The notes: generated by a model from the sequence alone, not told the origin. A DNA stretch of 64,000 bases from Mucilaginibacter ginkgonis (GCF_009754905.2 NZ_CP066775.1:3596001-3660000); one strand, 5' to 3'; shown: positions 35,062 through 44,361, numbered from the stretch's first letter. A program made the numbers and translations.

Positions 35062-36702
35062 TTATCCAATTTTACGTTTAGTATTTATTACATTAACTCC
35101 ATTAAAGCGCGCGGTTGATGAACCATGAGACACAGCGTTAGACTGGCTTGGCTGGCCTTTACCGTCATTGAAAGCGCCGCCCAAACGGTAATCCCGCTCG
35201 TCGCAAACAGCAACTAATGAGTTCCAGAATTCCTGGTTTGTTGCCTGGTAAGCCACATCATTAAGCATACCTACAATTTTGCCGTTCTTGATCTCATAGA
35301 ACAACTGACCGCCAAACTGGAAGTTATAACGCTGCTGGTCAATAGAGAATGAGCCGTTACCCACAATGTAAATGCCTTTCTCAACACCTTTGATCATATC
35401 ATCAACGCTTAACGGCGTTTTGCCCGGAGCCAGTGATACGTTAGGCATACGCTGGAATTGTACGTCGTCCCAAGATTGTGCATAGCAGCAGCCTTGCGAG
35501 TGGTCTAAACCAATAATGTGCGCCTGGTCGCGGATGGTTTGGAAATTGCTTAAGACGCCATCCTTTACTATCTGGAAGTTTGTTGGTTTAACACCTTCGT
35601 CGTCATATCCAACCGCGCCCAAAGAACCGGCCTGGTCCCTGTCTGCAACAATGTTCATGTTTTTGCTGCCGAAGTGGAAGTTGCCCGATTTTAGTTTATC
35701 AACCGACAGGAAGCTGGTACCTGCGTAGTTAGCCTCATAACCCAATACTCGGTCAAGCTCAGTAGGGTGGGCTACAGATTCGTGGATAGTAAGCCACAAG
35801 TGAGACGGATCTAGCACCAGGTCATATTTGCCCGGCTCTACAGATTTAGACATCAGCTTCTCGCCCGCGTTCTTGGTGGCGTTCTTAATGTCTTCGATGA
35901 TGTCGTAACGCTTTTTGTACCGGGTTACCACGCCGTGTACTTTCTCTGATTCGACCGGGGTAAGGTATTCATAACCCATACCGCAAGGCATGCTTAGCGC
36001 CGCACGCGATTCAAAACCGCCAATCTCAACGTCCCGCTTGGTAACAGAGAAGTTAGGATAGATGCGGTGTATGTCCTGGTCGATATAAGAACCATCGGTA
36101 GAAGCGAAATACTTCTGCTCGTTTATGGCGAAGATCATGGAGTTTACAAAGCTTGCCCCGCCTTTCATGGCTTCCCCGTTTGCGGTAAGCAAAAGGTCTA
36201 TCTTTTCTTTAATAGGCACCTCGAAAGCATTTTTTTCGATAGGCGTTTTCCAGCTTACTTCGCCATAGCCTTTTTGCGGCGCTAATTGAACAGGTTTACC
36301 ACCTATCTTAGCGTTTGCTTTGGCAACAGCAACCGCGCGTTCTGCAATTTTTGCTACGCCATCTTTTGTTACCGCGTTGCCGGCGGCAAAACCCCAGCAG
36401 CCATTGGCGATTACCCGTATGCCTACACCGTAAGATTCTGAGTTGCCTACGTTTTGTACGCGGTTCTCGCGGGTGATTACTGCCTGGCTTAAGTAACGGC
36501 CGATGCGCATATCGGCATAAGTTGCGCCCTTAGATTTCGCCGTGTTAAGGGCTACGTCTGCAAGCTCTTTTTTAATGCGCACGTCAACATAATTGAGCGC
36601 CTCTTCCTGTTCAATGGGTTTGCCCATTGCCATAAAGCCCGGCAGCACCATTGCACCGGCGCCCGCGGCCCCGGATAAATAAATGAAGTCTCTGCGTTTC
36701 AA
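35062..36702 (-). CDS. TldD-like zinc metalloprotease with Tat leader
   Basis: 546 aa. The N-terminus MKRRDFIYLSGAAGAGAMVLPG is a twin-arginine leader followed by a hydrophobic stretch, so export as a folded protein is predicted. The metal site is WLTIHESVAHPTELDRVLGYE, with His307-Glu308-xxx-His312 of the TldD family. GYGVG, FQTIRDQAHIIGLDHSQGCCYAQSW and a C-terminal GGAFNDGKGQPSQSNAVSHGSS are also typical. E. coli TldD is cytoplasmic; the leader here implies a periplasmic peptidase. It is downstream of the MoxR/BatA-type operon across a 174-bp repeat-bearing gap. Confidence 0.92.
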   Translation of the reverse strand: MKRRDFIYLSGAAGAGAMVLPGFMAMGKPIEQEEALNYVDVRIKKELADVALNTAKSKGATYADMRIGRYLSQAVITRENRVQNVGNSESYGVGIRVIANGCWGFAAGNAVTKDGVAKIAERAVAVAKANAKIGGKPVQLAPQKGYGEVSWKTPIEKNAFEVPIKEKIDLLLTANGEAMKGGASFVNSMIFAINEQKYFASTDGSYIDQDIHRIYPNFSVTKRDVEIGGFESRAALSMPCGMGYEYLTPVESEKVHGVVTRYKKRYDIIEDIKNATKNAGEKLMSKSVEPGKYDLVLDPSHLWLTIHESVAHPTELDRVLGYEANYAGTSFLSVDKLKSGNFHFGSKNMNIVADRDQAGSLGAVGYDDEGVKPTNFQIVKDGVLSNFQTIRDQAHIIGLDHSQGCCYAQSWDDVQFQRMPNVSLAPGKTPLSVDDMIKGVEKGIYIVGNGSFSIDQQRYNFQFGGQLFYEIKNGKIVGMLNDVAYQATNQEFWNSLVAVCDERDYRLGGAFNDGKGQPSQSNAVSHGSSTARFNGVNVINTKRKIG

Positions 36703-36771
36703 GGTTTAATCTCCTTTTGCTTAGTTATAAATTATTTAGTTAGTCTTGTTGTTAAAGTAAAAACCCCTTTT

Positions 36772-36865
36772 TGTCATCTCGAACCGTCGTCAGACGGGAG
36801 ATATTCTCTGCTTTTTTTATTTCTTATCTCAGAAGATTTCTCCTCGTGCCTCGTCGAAATGACGG
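36772..36865. repeat. GTCATTTCGA-type inverted-repeat element
   Basis: GTCATCTCGAACC...GGGAGATATTCT on the left and, inverted, GTCATTTCGACGAGG...GAGAAATCTTCT on the right, about 94 bp. It lies in the gap between the 593-aa membrane-protein gene and tldD. MITE/REP-like, non-coding. Confidence 0.65.
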
Positions 36866-36876
36866 GATGTGAAATA

Positions 36877-38658
36877 TCAGCGAGAAAACTTTGCCTCTGC
36901 CCATAAATAGCTGAAGGCCAAAAGCAGCAAGACATAAAAGTATGTTTTAGATACGGCAATTGCTACCTTATGTTGTATTTGTTTTGTTACAGATTTTGGA
37001 CGATGCTGCATAGCATATTGCCATGTATCATCGCTTAAGTTCAACCGTTTTAAACTCTGCCATTCGGTTTGCGGGTAAATATAAAACCACTGAGGTGCAT
37101 CACTTCCCTGCTGAACCTGCTGCCAGCCGGCATGGGCGGGCCAATAGTCTGCAATATATTGAAACGGCATGTCGGGCTGCTGTATAACAGAAACCTTTTC
37201 GGCATTTATTTTAAGCTGTGGGTTTGCCACCGATGTAGATAATTGAACCTTAACGTGCCCGTTCACATATGGCACGGCAGTTTTCACAACCCATTGCGAA
37301 TTAACCGGGACAACTTTAGCAGCTTTACTAATTAGCAACGACCAGTATGCTGTATAATCTTTTTCATTGCCGCTTAGCATCCAGTTATGGGTATTGTTTA
37401 GCACCGTAAATATTTCCCTGCCCGCACCTTGTAAGGTAACACCTGCAATTAACCGCCCTTGCGGATCTGTGAGTAAAGGCTGGATATCATTCTTTGCAGC
37501 GATAAAGTATGGATCGACCAGTAGTTTAGAAGTAAGATTATTCCCGCCCTGTATTTTGAATGCTGTAGCTACCTGGCCGGTATTTGCAGACCTGCCAAGC
37601 GAAAAGTTTTGCTGTAGCCAATGACCTGAATGTGTGGTACTGTCTGCACGGACAATTACGCCCGTTCCCTTTTGCAGCACCTGTTGCTTTAGCGCGCCGG
37701 CTTCTGCGGGTTTTAGGGTTTTCAAGACATCCAATGTCGCAAACACCGCATCGAATTTGCTGAGCAGGGCAGAAGTAAGCGTACCCAAGGACTGCTGCGG
37801 TACATTGGCAAATTCCTGGCTGTACTTGTCTTTACTGATCATGGAGCGCAGTGCCACACCATAATGATTTACTGTAAGCCAATCCTTAAGAAACTTATTT
37901 TCAAAATCGGGCGTGTTGGCAAGGATCAGCACGTTAAGCGGCCTGGTGTCCAACACTTCCAGGGGTATGCCGTCGTTACTAATAGTATCCTTACCGCTTA
38001 TGGCAAGTAACCTGTAAACGGCGCGGCCAATGTTTTTGGGTTTGGCCTTTAAGTCGAAAGTTGTTGCACCGCCTGTAGGTATTGTGGCGGAATCGAGCGT
38101 AGTGCCTAAACCTTTCAGCACCAAATTAATAACGTTATTGGATGGGTTGTTGTACCTGCCCTGCACTGTTAAAGTTTCACCCGCCTTTAACCGTGTGTTC
38201 CAGTTTACAGAAGGTATGCCCTGCGGCGGTTTAGGAGAATTAAAATCTACCGGCAGACTGTCCAGTTGCTTAAGCTCATCCTCGCCCAGTCCGAAACCTA
38301 GTATTTTAACGGAAACATAGGCTGGCTTTGCGTTTGTGATATCCTGTAAGCCGTTTATCAATTTTGCCTTGGGGTAGGTCTTTGCGATCGATTTACTGAG
38401 GGTTACAACGGTGTCGTTTCGTGAAATGCTATCCGCGTTAAAACCATCGGTAAGCAAAACAGCCTGTTTGCCATTAACGCTGTCGGTTATTGATGAATAG
38501 CTTACAGGCAGTATGATACACGCTAAGGCACCGATAGCAAAAAGCACGGCCGCTAAGCGCAGCCACAGATTCCGCTTGTTGGCACGAATGATTTCCCGCC
38601 ACACCGCAAAAATGGCAAGCAAAATACAGACGATGATAATGATATAAGTTTGGTTCAT
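36877..38658 (-). CDS. Large membrane protein of the MoxR/BatA-type operon (unknown function)
   Basis: 593 aa. Two N-terminal membrane spans (about 3-20, 33-53), a long probably periplasmic region (about 60-560) and a final span (TYFYVLLLLAFSYLWAE). The soluble part contains an immunoglobulin-like stretch (LKAGETLTVQGRYNNPSNNVINLVL) and PLNVLILANTPDFENKFLKDWL, typical of the GATase-like fold found in BatA/DUF4159-associated proteins. I do not recognise a named family beyond that. Its ATG overlaps the last base of the 704-aa gene stop, so it is translationally coupled. Confidence 0.72.
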   Translation of the reverse strand: MNQTYIIIIVCILLAIFAVWREIIRANKRNLWLRLAAVLFAIGALACIILPVSYSSITDSVNGKQAVLLTDGFNADSISRNDTVVTLSKSIAKTYPKAKLINGLQDITNAKPAYVSVKILGFGLGEDELKQLDSLPVDFNSPKPPQGIPSVNWNTRLKAGETLTVQGRYNNPSNNVINLVLKGLGTTLDSATIPTGGATTFDLKAKPKNIGRAVYRLLAISGKDTISNDGIPLEVLDTRPLNVLILANTPDFENKFLKDWLTVNHYGVALRSMISKDKYSQEFANVPQQSLGTLTSALLSKFDAVFATLDVLKTLKPAEAGALKQQVLQKGTGVIVRADSTTHSGHWLQQNFSLGRSANTGQVATAFKIQGGNNLTSKLLVDPYFIAAKNDIQPLLTDPQGRLIAGVTLQGAGREIFTVLNNTHNWMLSGNEKDYTAYWSLLISKAAKVVPVNSQWVVKTAVPYVNGHVKVQLSTSVANPQLKINAEKVSVIQQPDMPFQYIADYWPAHAGWQQVQQGSDAPQWFYIYPQTEWQSLKRLNLSDDTWQYAMQHRPKSVTKQIQHKVAIAVSKTYFYVLLLLAFSYLWAEAKFSR

Positions 38659-40772
38659 TACCTGTTAATCTTGCTTAAGTTTTTAAAGTAGCCCTGGCTT
38701 AGACCAAAGTCTGTACCCGAAGTTGAGGTCGGCATTTGCTGACGTGCAGGCAATAATTTTTGGATACCCGTTTCGGCACGGGCGATATTGGCCGGGGTCA
38801 ACTTACCGGAAAGAATATTTTTAAAAGCCGTTACAGCGGGCAGATACCCCCGTGGATCTGTGCTTGCTTTTGCGCCAACTTGCTGGGCAGCAATTTGCAG
38901 TGAATGTTTATCAGCGGAGCTCAAGTTAGCATCTGTTTTCAATTGCTCTAATATCACAACAGCTTTTTGCAGGGCTGCATATTTATCGGGCTGCTGTTGC
39001 GCGTCTTCATGAGCAACAGGCTGTGCAATCTTAGTAAGGTCGCCGGTAAGTCGTTTCTCCGGTTTCAGCGGAGTGGTCTTGTAACCGGTTTTGGCCACGT
39101 ATGACCTCGACTTTTGCTGCAAGTCCTTTAGTAAGGTTAATGCTTTAAATTCAAATGGCAGTGCATCCTGCGGTTTGTATAAGCGAAGCTGCAATTCTGC
39201 TTTCCACATTTCAGATAGTGTCGCCTTTAACTGCGCTTTAGCGGTAGGTTCGAGGAAAGTGGCATCTTCTGCGTTGTCATGTTTATCGGTATAGGCGTCC
39301 ATAATCTTTCCGGCATTGCTAAAATTCTCGGCTTTGCCCAGGTCGCTTCCGGCTTCTTCGCCTATGTTAGATTCGTCTTCTTCGCCCAAAAACTTGCCGT
39401 AACGTAAGCGCAGCAGCTTTTGGTCTGTAGCCAGTTCATTCGAACGCTTATTAAATTCTGCTCTGCTGATGCTGTCTCTGGCGTGCAGTAGATTCTGGCT
39501 GTCAATAATGATCTGGCGTTCGCTGCGGAAAAATTCGGGTTTAAGGTTTACACCGGATACAATGCCGTCCATAGTTAACAATGCCGCGGTATCCTGGATA
39601 GAAACAATGTAAACATCTGTTTTGCTGACCTGCTGATGCGTATCTACTGCTTGAATATAAAAATACAACTCGTCGCCCGGTGCCATGCCTAGTTTGGAAA
39701 GATCAAGGGTTTTGGATAAGCTATAATCTTTGTCGTGCCCGCTGAAACTTTGATCGAAGTTTAATTTATACTCCTTGAATTTTACAGCCTCGCCCGAGCC
39801 CGTAGCCACAGTTGCACCTATGATACTGCCTGCAACGCCATAGTCGTCATTAACAGATACAGCAATGTTGACAATAGGCTGCCTGCCGGCTTCAATGTGG
39901 GTATATTGCTTTGGTGTCTTGATCCTGATGACAGGCGGGGCGTCTTTATTGATATTGATAGCATACAGGTCTGACAATTTACCGTCAATATTAACCTGGT
40001 AAGAACCGCCGGCAGTGACCCCTTTTGCTGCCGACCAATGCCGTTTGTCTTTACCGGCGCGCATCGCTATAACTTGTTTTTCGTCAAAAATGAGCTTGAT
40101 ATCTTTTACGTCGAGGTTAGTTTCTAAGTTCCAGCTGATGGTAGACCCTTCTTCGGCGTCTATTGTAAAACGGCTTTGCGTGCGCAGCGAACGGCCTGTA
40201 TAAGCAGGCGGCGTGATCCTGATGTCCGCAGAACTTATCTCAGGTAAAATCTTTTCAGGCGGAAGGTTCTTGGCGCCTAACGTAGATGTTGCTGCAAAAT
40301 TTTGAAGCGCCGCATACCATTTAACGGGCAAATGAGTCAAAATTTGAGAAAATACCACAGCCGTAAATAAAGCGATGATGGAAACTTTAAATGTGCTGCG
40401 CAATTGGGCAGGCGCGTTGGGTACATCGCGCAATGCGTTTTGTACTTTGCTTACCTGTAAACGCTCCAACAAACTAAGGCTGTCGGCCGGTTTAAGGGCT
40501 AAACTGCTGCTTTCCTCTAATTGCGGATAAGTTTGGTCTAAGAACGCAAGCACCTGATTAGTCTGCACTTTCCAGAATCTGTGAATTAAGCCGACTATTA
40601 AAACTGCAAACAGGAAGACAGGGATAGCATACGAGTAAGAAAGTCCGAATACGATGTGTAGAGTAGTGCCAACCGCGAAGGCTATCGCAAAGCACAGGAT
40701 CAGGTCCGCGTTTACGCGGTTCATTACCCATCGGCGCCGTATAGTTGCAATTTTATTTGCGCCCTCAGCCAT
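38658..40772 (-). CDS. Large membrane protein of the MoxR/BatA-type operon (DUF4175-like)
   Basis: 704 aa. A basic N-terminus (IATIRRRWVMNR) precedes two spans (about 23-41, 47-66) and a third near 129-146, then a periplasmic region with PPAYTGRSLRTQSRFTIDAEEGSTISWNLETN and VNDDYGVAGSIIGATVATG, reminiscent of the DUF4175 family. The C-terminal half is Lys/Gln/Ala-rich and helical, with a possible coiled coil (SRAEFNKRSNELATDQKLLRLRYGK). It overlaps the BatA-like gene by 8 bp and the 593-aa gene by 1 bp. The function is unknown. Confidence 0.7.
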   Translation of the reverse strand: MAEGANKIATIRRRWVMNRVNADLILCFAIAFAVGTTLHIVFGLSYSYAIPVFLFAVLIVGLIHRFWKVQTNQVLAFLDQTYPQLEESSSLALKPADSLSLLERLQVSKVQNALRDVPNAPAQLRSTFKVSIIALFTAVVFSQILTHLPVKWYAALQNFAATSTLGAKNLPPEKILPEISSADIRITPPAYTGRSLRTQSRFTIDAEEGSTISWNLETNLDVKDIKLIFDEKQVIAMRAGKDKRHWSAAKGVTAGGSYQVNIDGKLSDLYAININKDAPPVIRIKTPKQYTHIEAGRQPIVNIAVSVNDDYGVAGSIIGATVATGSGEAVKFKEYKLNFDQSFSGHDKDYSLSKTLDLSKLGMAPGDELYFYIQAVDTHQQVSKTDVYIVSIQDTAALLTMDGIVSGVNLKPEFFRSERQIIIDSQNLLHARDSISRAEFNKRSNELATDQKLLRLRYGKFLGEEDESNIGEEAGSDLGKAENFSNAGKIMDAYTDKHDNAEDATFLEPTAKAQLKATLSEMWKAELQLRLYKPQDALPFEFKALTLLKDLQQKSRSYVAKTGYKTTPLKPEKRLTGDLTKIAQPVAHEDAQQQPDKYAALQKAVVILEQLKTDANLSSADKHSLQIAAQQVGAKASTDPRGYLPAVTAFKNILSGKLTPANIARAETGIQKLLPARQQMPTSTSGTDFGLSQGYFKNLSKINR

Positions 40773-42282
40773 TTGCTTCTACCACTTTATTTGATGTTGC
40801 CAGCCATCGTTCAGCAAAAAATAATAACGCCAACGCGATCCAGAAATAAAAGGCCAGCTCTTTTTGCATGGCGAACTTTTTCGCAATTGCGGTTTTTTGA
40901 GACGTCTTGACCGGCATCATCTCATCGGCTGACATCTTCCGCCTGTCGAATTTAGAGAAGTCGGCTGCGGTGCCGCCAAACACCAATTGCAGCATTAGTT
41001 GCGGGAAAACGCTGCTCCAAACCAGATCATTATAAGCCGGGCTAAACCGCGTCTGAAATTTATAAAGCATTGCGTTGCCTTTTTTTATTGAAGATAAAAG
41101 CGCATTGCCATAGCCGTCGCGCCATATCGCCTCGCCACCCTGATTAACACTAATAGTTTTAAAAATTGCGGTTTGCTCGTTGCCGGATGGCAAAGCGTAC
41201 ATTTTTGCGCTAACCATATTGGTTGCAGCAAGGTTTTGCTTACCTTTTTGGTAGATAAACACGTCTGCGTTGCTATCAAACAACCTCGTCGGTACAGCCT
41301 GTTCGGATAACCAGAATACCCAGTTTTGCTCAGACGGAATTGGTGAACCGTTACCATAGACCTTTATTGAATACCGCCGCCTGCTAAATTGGCCTGCAGC
41401 CTCGAGCGCCGCTTTTAAATACTTTGCATCGTCCTGAAAATGGTCGGTATAAATGGCTATGTGCACCGCAGATGTATCAACCGTAAAAGATGTTGCCGGG
41501 TGCTGACTGAGACTAACCACGGCCCTGCCGTTTTTTACATCTACCTTGTATTCGTCATCGCCTTTTTCTGATTGAATGGTAGTGTAATCAAAACGAATTC
41601 CCGACGGGTTGCTTTTGCCCTTAACTACGCTAATTGTCTTATCATTACTAAACCAGGCACTTTGTACCCACTGCGCGCTGCTATCAGCAGTTGCATAAGT
41701 TTGCCAGTGAAGATTAAGATCTGCTTCGGGCTTGTCACCTGCAAAATGTTTCCGCTCATTTGAAGTATAAAGATAAATAGGTACATCAGCGGCTACTTTA
41801 GCATCTAATTCCCTGATCAATGACCAATAGTTATCTGCGGCGTTTCCTGGTTTCGATAAACTCGTGTCTTTTTGTTTAATGAGGTTTGCCAAATCAACCT
41901 TTGGAAAACTATCGTTAAAAAAGTGAAACTCATATCCTTTTTGTAAAAGTGAGTCTATGGGCTTTTTAAATTGGGTGTATCCCACTTTAAAATCTTCCCT
42001 AGGAAATAGTACCCACCCGGCAGGTTTCTTAGTTTTAAGCTGCTGCTGCAAGAAAGGTTGCGCCAAAAGAAAAGCTATTAAGGCAAGTAATAAACAGCGT
42101 AGCATTAAAAGCGGTATATCGGTCAATTTGAAACTGCGGCTGCTTTTACGTGACGCTTCTGAAATGAGAGAAATGCTGCCCACCTTAAGCACGCGTCCTG
42201 GCTTGATATTCCACAGGTGAATAACCAGCGGGATGGCCAGGGCAGCAAGTGCGGAAAACCAAATGGGATTTAAAAATTGCAT
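40765..42282 (-). CDS. BatA-type membrane protein (aerotolerance regulator N-terminal domain)
   Basis: 505 aa. The N-terminus MQFLNPIWFSALAALAIPLVIHLWNIKPGR and LTDIPLLMLRCLLLALIAFLLAQPFL form the two-span BatA N-terminal domain. The middle is a degenerate alpha/beta region (DTSAVHIAIYTDHFQDDAKYL), and a C-terminal span FYFWIALALLFFAERW follows. BatA-type proteins occur with MoxR and DUF58 in presumed chaperone/stress complexes; no clear vWA MIDAS motif is seen here. Its start directly abuts the DUF58 stop. Confidence 0.82.
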   Translation of the reverse strand: MQFLNPIWFSALAALAIPLVIHLWNIKPGRVLKVGSISLISEASRKSSRSFKLTDIPLLMLRCLLLALIAFLLAQPFLQQQLKTKKPAGWVLFPREDFKVGYTQFKKPIDSLLQKGYEFHFFNDSFPKVDLANLIKQKDTSLSKPGNAADNYWSLIRELDAKVAADVPIYLYTSNERKHFAGDKPEADLNLHWQTYATADSSAQWVQSAWFSNDKTISVVKGKSNPSGIRFDYTTIQSEKGDDEYKVDVKNGRAVVSLSQHPATSFTVDTSAVHIAIYTDHFQDDAKYLKAALEAAGQFSRRRYSIKVYGNGSPIPSEQNWVFWLSEQAVPTRLFDSNADVFIYQKGKQNLAATNMVSAKMYALPSGNEQTAIFKTISVNQGGEAIWRDGYGNALLSSIKKGNAMLYKFQTRFSPAYNDLVWSSVFPQLMLQLVFGGTAADFSKFDRRKMSADEMMPVKTSQKTAIAKKFAMQKELAFYFWIALALLFFAERWLATSNKVVEANG

Positions 42283-43161
42283 TTATATCCCCTTTTTTCT
42301 TTGAACCAAAAAATCACGTAATGCAATATCTAACGGTTGAGATGTATCAAGCATGCGGTAGTAAATGCGCTTGTTTAACAACTGCGACTTGATGTTCTGC
42401 AGATGCACTATTAATCTCTCAGCATAAGTTTTTTTCGCCTGTATAGTGTCGATCTCGACAGTCTCACCGGTTTCCAGATCTTCAAGCGCAGAGTAACCGC
42501 CAAAATCAAAGTCGATCTCATTCTTTCCCATCAGGTGAAACACAATTACTTCGTGCTTCAACGCCGACAGCGAATCCAGAAGTTTAAATATCTCATCATT
42601 GTGCTGGTACATATCAGTAATAAAAACCAGCATTTCTTTGCGGCCGGCGCCCGCGAAAAGTTCCTTGTAATTTACCGGTTTAGTAAATGTACCCGACGGG
42701 GAAATGTTATCCAGCTGATAAAAAATACGTTGTAAATGTTGCGGGTCGTTTTTAGACGCGAGCGTAAAAAGATCGCCCTCGCGGAAAATATACAAACCGG
42801 ACGCGTCGCCCTGTTGGGTAACCAGATAGGCAAGCGATGCCGCTAACCAGCGTGCATAATCTATCTTTTTTATTCCGCCATCTGTGTGGTTCATAGACGC
42901 GCTTGCGTCTATTAAAAAGCGGACGGAAATGCTCGTTTCTACTTCAGATTCGCGGATATAATAGCGGTCGCTGCGGGCAAACATGCGCCAATCCAGCCAG
43001 CGCAGATCGTCGCCCGGCTGGTAGCTGCGGTACTGGCTAAACTCTAATCCCGGCCCTTTGACAGTACTTTTATTATACCCGTTCATAAAGCCATCGATCA
43101 CCGTTTTCGCCAGCAAGGGCAAATTCTTTATGGTGGTTAATACTTTTGGGTCTAATTGCAT
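42283..43161 (-). CDS. DUF58 domain protein (vWA-like)
   Basis: 292 aa from ATG 43161 (MQLDPKVLTTIKNLPLLAKTVIDGF). A GTG at 43170 lies inside a palindromic repeat and is not preferred. The DUF58 signature is GPGLEFSQYRSYQPGDDLRWLDWRMFARSDRYYIRESEVE (about 36-75), followed by a vWA-like MIDAS in FLIDASASMNHTDGG. It is cytoplasmic and expected to partner the MoxR ATPase. It is tightly linked to the BatA-like gene (no gap). Confidence 0.92.
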   Translation of the reverse strand: MQLDPKVLTTIKNLPLLAKTVIDGFMNGYNKSTVKGPGLEFSQYRSYQPGDDLRWLDWRMFARSDRYYIRESEVETSISVRFLIDASASMNHTDGGIKKIDYARWLAASLAYLVTQQGDASGLYIFREGDLFTLASKNDPQHLQRIFYQLDNISPSGTFTKPVNYKELFAGAGRKEMLVFITDMYQHNDEIFKLLDSLSALKHEVIVFHLMGKNEIDFDFGGYSALEDLETGETVEIDTIQAKKTYAERLIVHLQNIKSQLLNKRIYYRMLDTSQPLDIALRDFLVQRKKGI

Positions 43162-43163
43162 AA

Positions 43164-43196
43164 GCCTCACCCCACCCTCTCCAAAGGAGAGGGCTT
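43164..43196 (-). repeat. CTCC/GGAG palindromic repeat, copy 5 (against the DUF58 start codon)
   Basis: On the minus strand: CCCTCTCCTTTGGAGAGGG, then TGGGGTGAGG, then CTT and the DUF58 ATG. The GGGTGAGG end sits where a Shine-Dalgarno sequence would be, so the repeat may serve the gene's translation start. Confidence 0.8.
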
Positions 43197-43288
43197 TTGG
43201 TTGTTTGATTTATCTTTTTTTAACACTTAAAGATTAATAATTTCTTTGTTTTTGCCAATGCCTTTCAAATACGTGCAAAGATTTTAAT

Positions 43289-43320
43289 GCCCTCTCCTTT
43301 GGAGAGGGTTTGGGTGAGGA
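43289..43320 (+). repeat. CTCC/GGAG palindromic repeat, copy 6
   Basis: CCCTCTCCTTTGGAGAGGG then TTTGGGTGAGGA, 6 bp downstream of the moxR stop, in opposite orientation to copy 5. The two copies flank the 156-bp moxR-DUF58 spacer. Confidence 0.8.
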
Positions 43321-43326
43321 CTTTCA

Positions 43327-44361
43327 TCAGATCGCCTTCGGCCTTGTAACCAGTTTTAAAAGTTCCGCCGTCGCCACGTCAGACGTGATACCTTCGGCTT
43401 CTGCTTTAAAATTCATCAAAATTCGATGGCGTAAAACGGGTATAGCCATGGCGTGGATGTCTTCCATTAAAACCGCGTAGCGGCCTTTTAGCAATGCACG
43501 TGCTTTGGCTGTTAAAATTAAGGCTTGGCCTGCACGCGGACCCGCACCCCAGCGTACCCACTCTTTAACATAATCCACCGTAGTAGTGTCCGGCCGGGTG
43601 GCGCGAATAATGCTGCTCACATATTTAACCAAGTCTTCGCTTATGCTTACCTGGCGTACTAAAGCCTGCGCCTGCTGGATCTCTTCGGCAGTGATAACCG
43701 GGGTCACCTCTGCTTTCTTTGTGCCTGTAGTGCGGTTCAATACCTCAAATTCTTCCTGCTCTGTCGGATAACCAATTTTTATCAGCAATAGAAACCGGTC
43801 GAGTTGGGCTTCCGGCAACGGATATGTCCCCGCCTGCTCAATAGGGTTCTGCGTAGCGAGTATAAAAAACGGCTTGTCGAGCGGATAGGTTTGCCCGCCG
43901 TAGGTCACCTCAAACTCCTGCATAGCTTCCAATAAGGCAGATTGTGTTTTTGGTGGTGTACGGTTGATCTCGTCTGCAAGGATGATATTGGCAAACAGCG
44001 GCCCTTTGTTAAACTTGAAGAAGCGCTTGCCCGTTACGTGGTCCTCTTCTAAAATCTCTGTGCCCACAATGTCTGTCGGCATCAAGTCGGGCGTAAATTG
44101 TATCCTTCGGAAAGCCAAGTGCAGTGCCTGCGACATGGTTTTTACGATCAGGGTTTTGGCCAGGCCCGGCACACCTTCTAAAAGGCAGTGTCCGCCTGCT
44201 AAAAACGCTACCAAAAGTTCATCTAAAATGGCGTCCTGCCCAACAATAACTTTCTGTATTTCTGTTTTAAGCTGCGGCAGTTTTGCCAGCAGCGTTTTAA
44301 CATCATTCTCGGTAAGTTCCAAAATAAAAGGGGTGTTAATAGGATATTTATTTCCTGACAC
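43327..44361 (-). CDS. MoxR family AAA+ ATPase
   Basis: 344 aa. Walker A is LLEGVPGLAKTLIVKT (about 60-75) and Walker B/sensor region IILADEINRTPPKTQSALLEAMQE, followed by ILATQNPIEQAGTYPLPEAQLDRFL and the lid motif VDYVKEWVRWGAGPRAGQALILTAKARAL. MoxR ATPases act as chaperone-like remodelers with vWA/DUF58 partners. It is the first gene of the minus-strand operon and divergent from DUF4159. Confidence 0.95.
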   Translation of the reverse strand: MSGNKYPINTPFILELTENDVKTLLAKLPQLKTEIQKVIVGQDAILDELLVAFLAGGHCLLEGVPGLAKTLIVKTMSQALHLAFRRIQFTPDLMPTDIVGTEILEEDHVTGKRFFKFNKGPLFANIILADEINRTPPKTQSALLEAMQEFEVTYGGQTYPLDKPFFILATQNPIEQAGTYPLPEAQLDRFLLLIKIGYPTEQEEFEVLNRTTGTKKAEVTPVITAEEIQQAQALVRQVSISEDLVKYVSSIIRATRPDTTTVDYVKEWVRWGAGPRAGQALILTAKARALLKGRYAVLMEDIHAMAIPVLRHRILMNFKAEAEGITSDVATAELLKLVTRPKAI

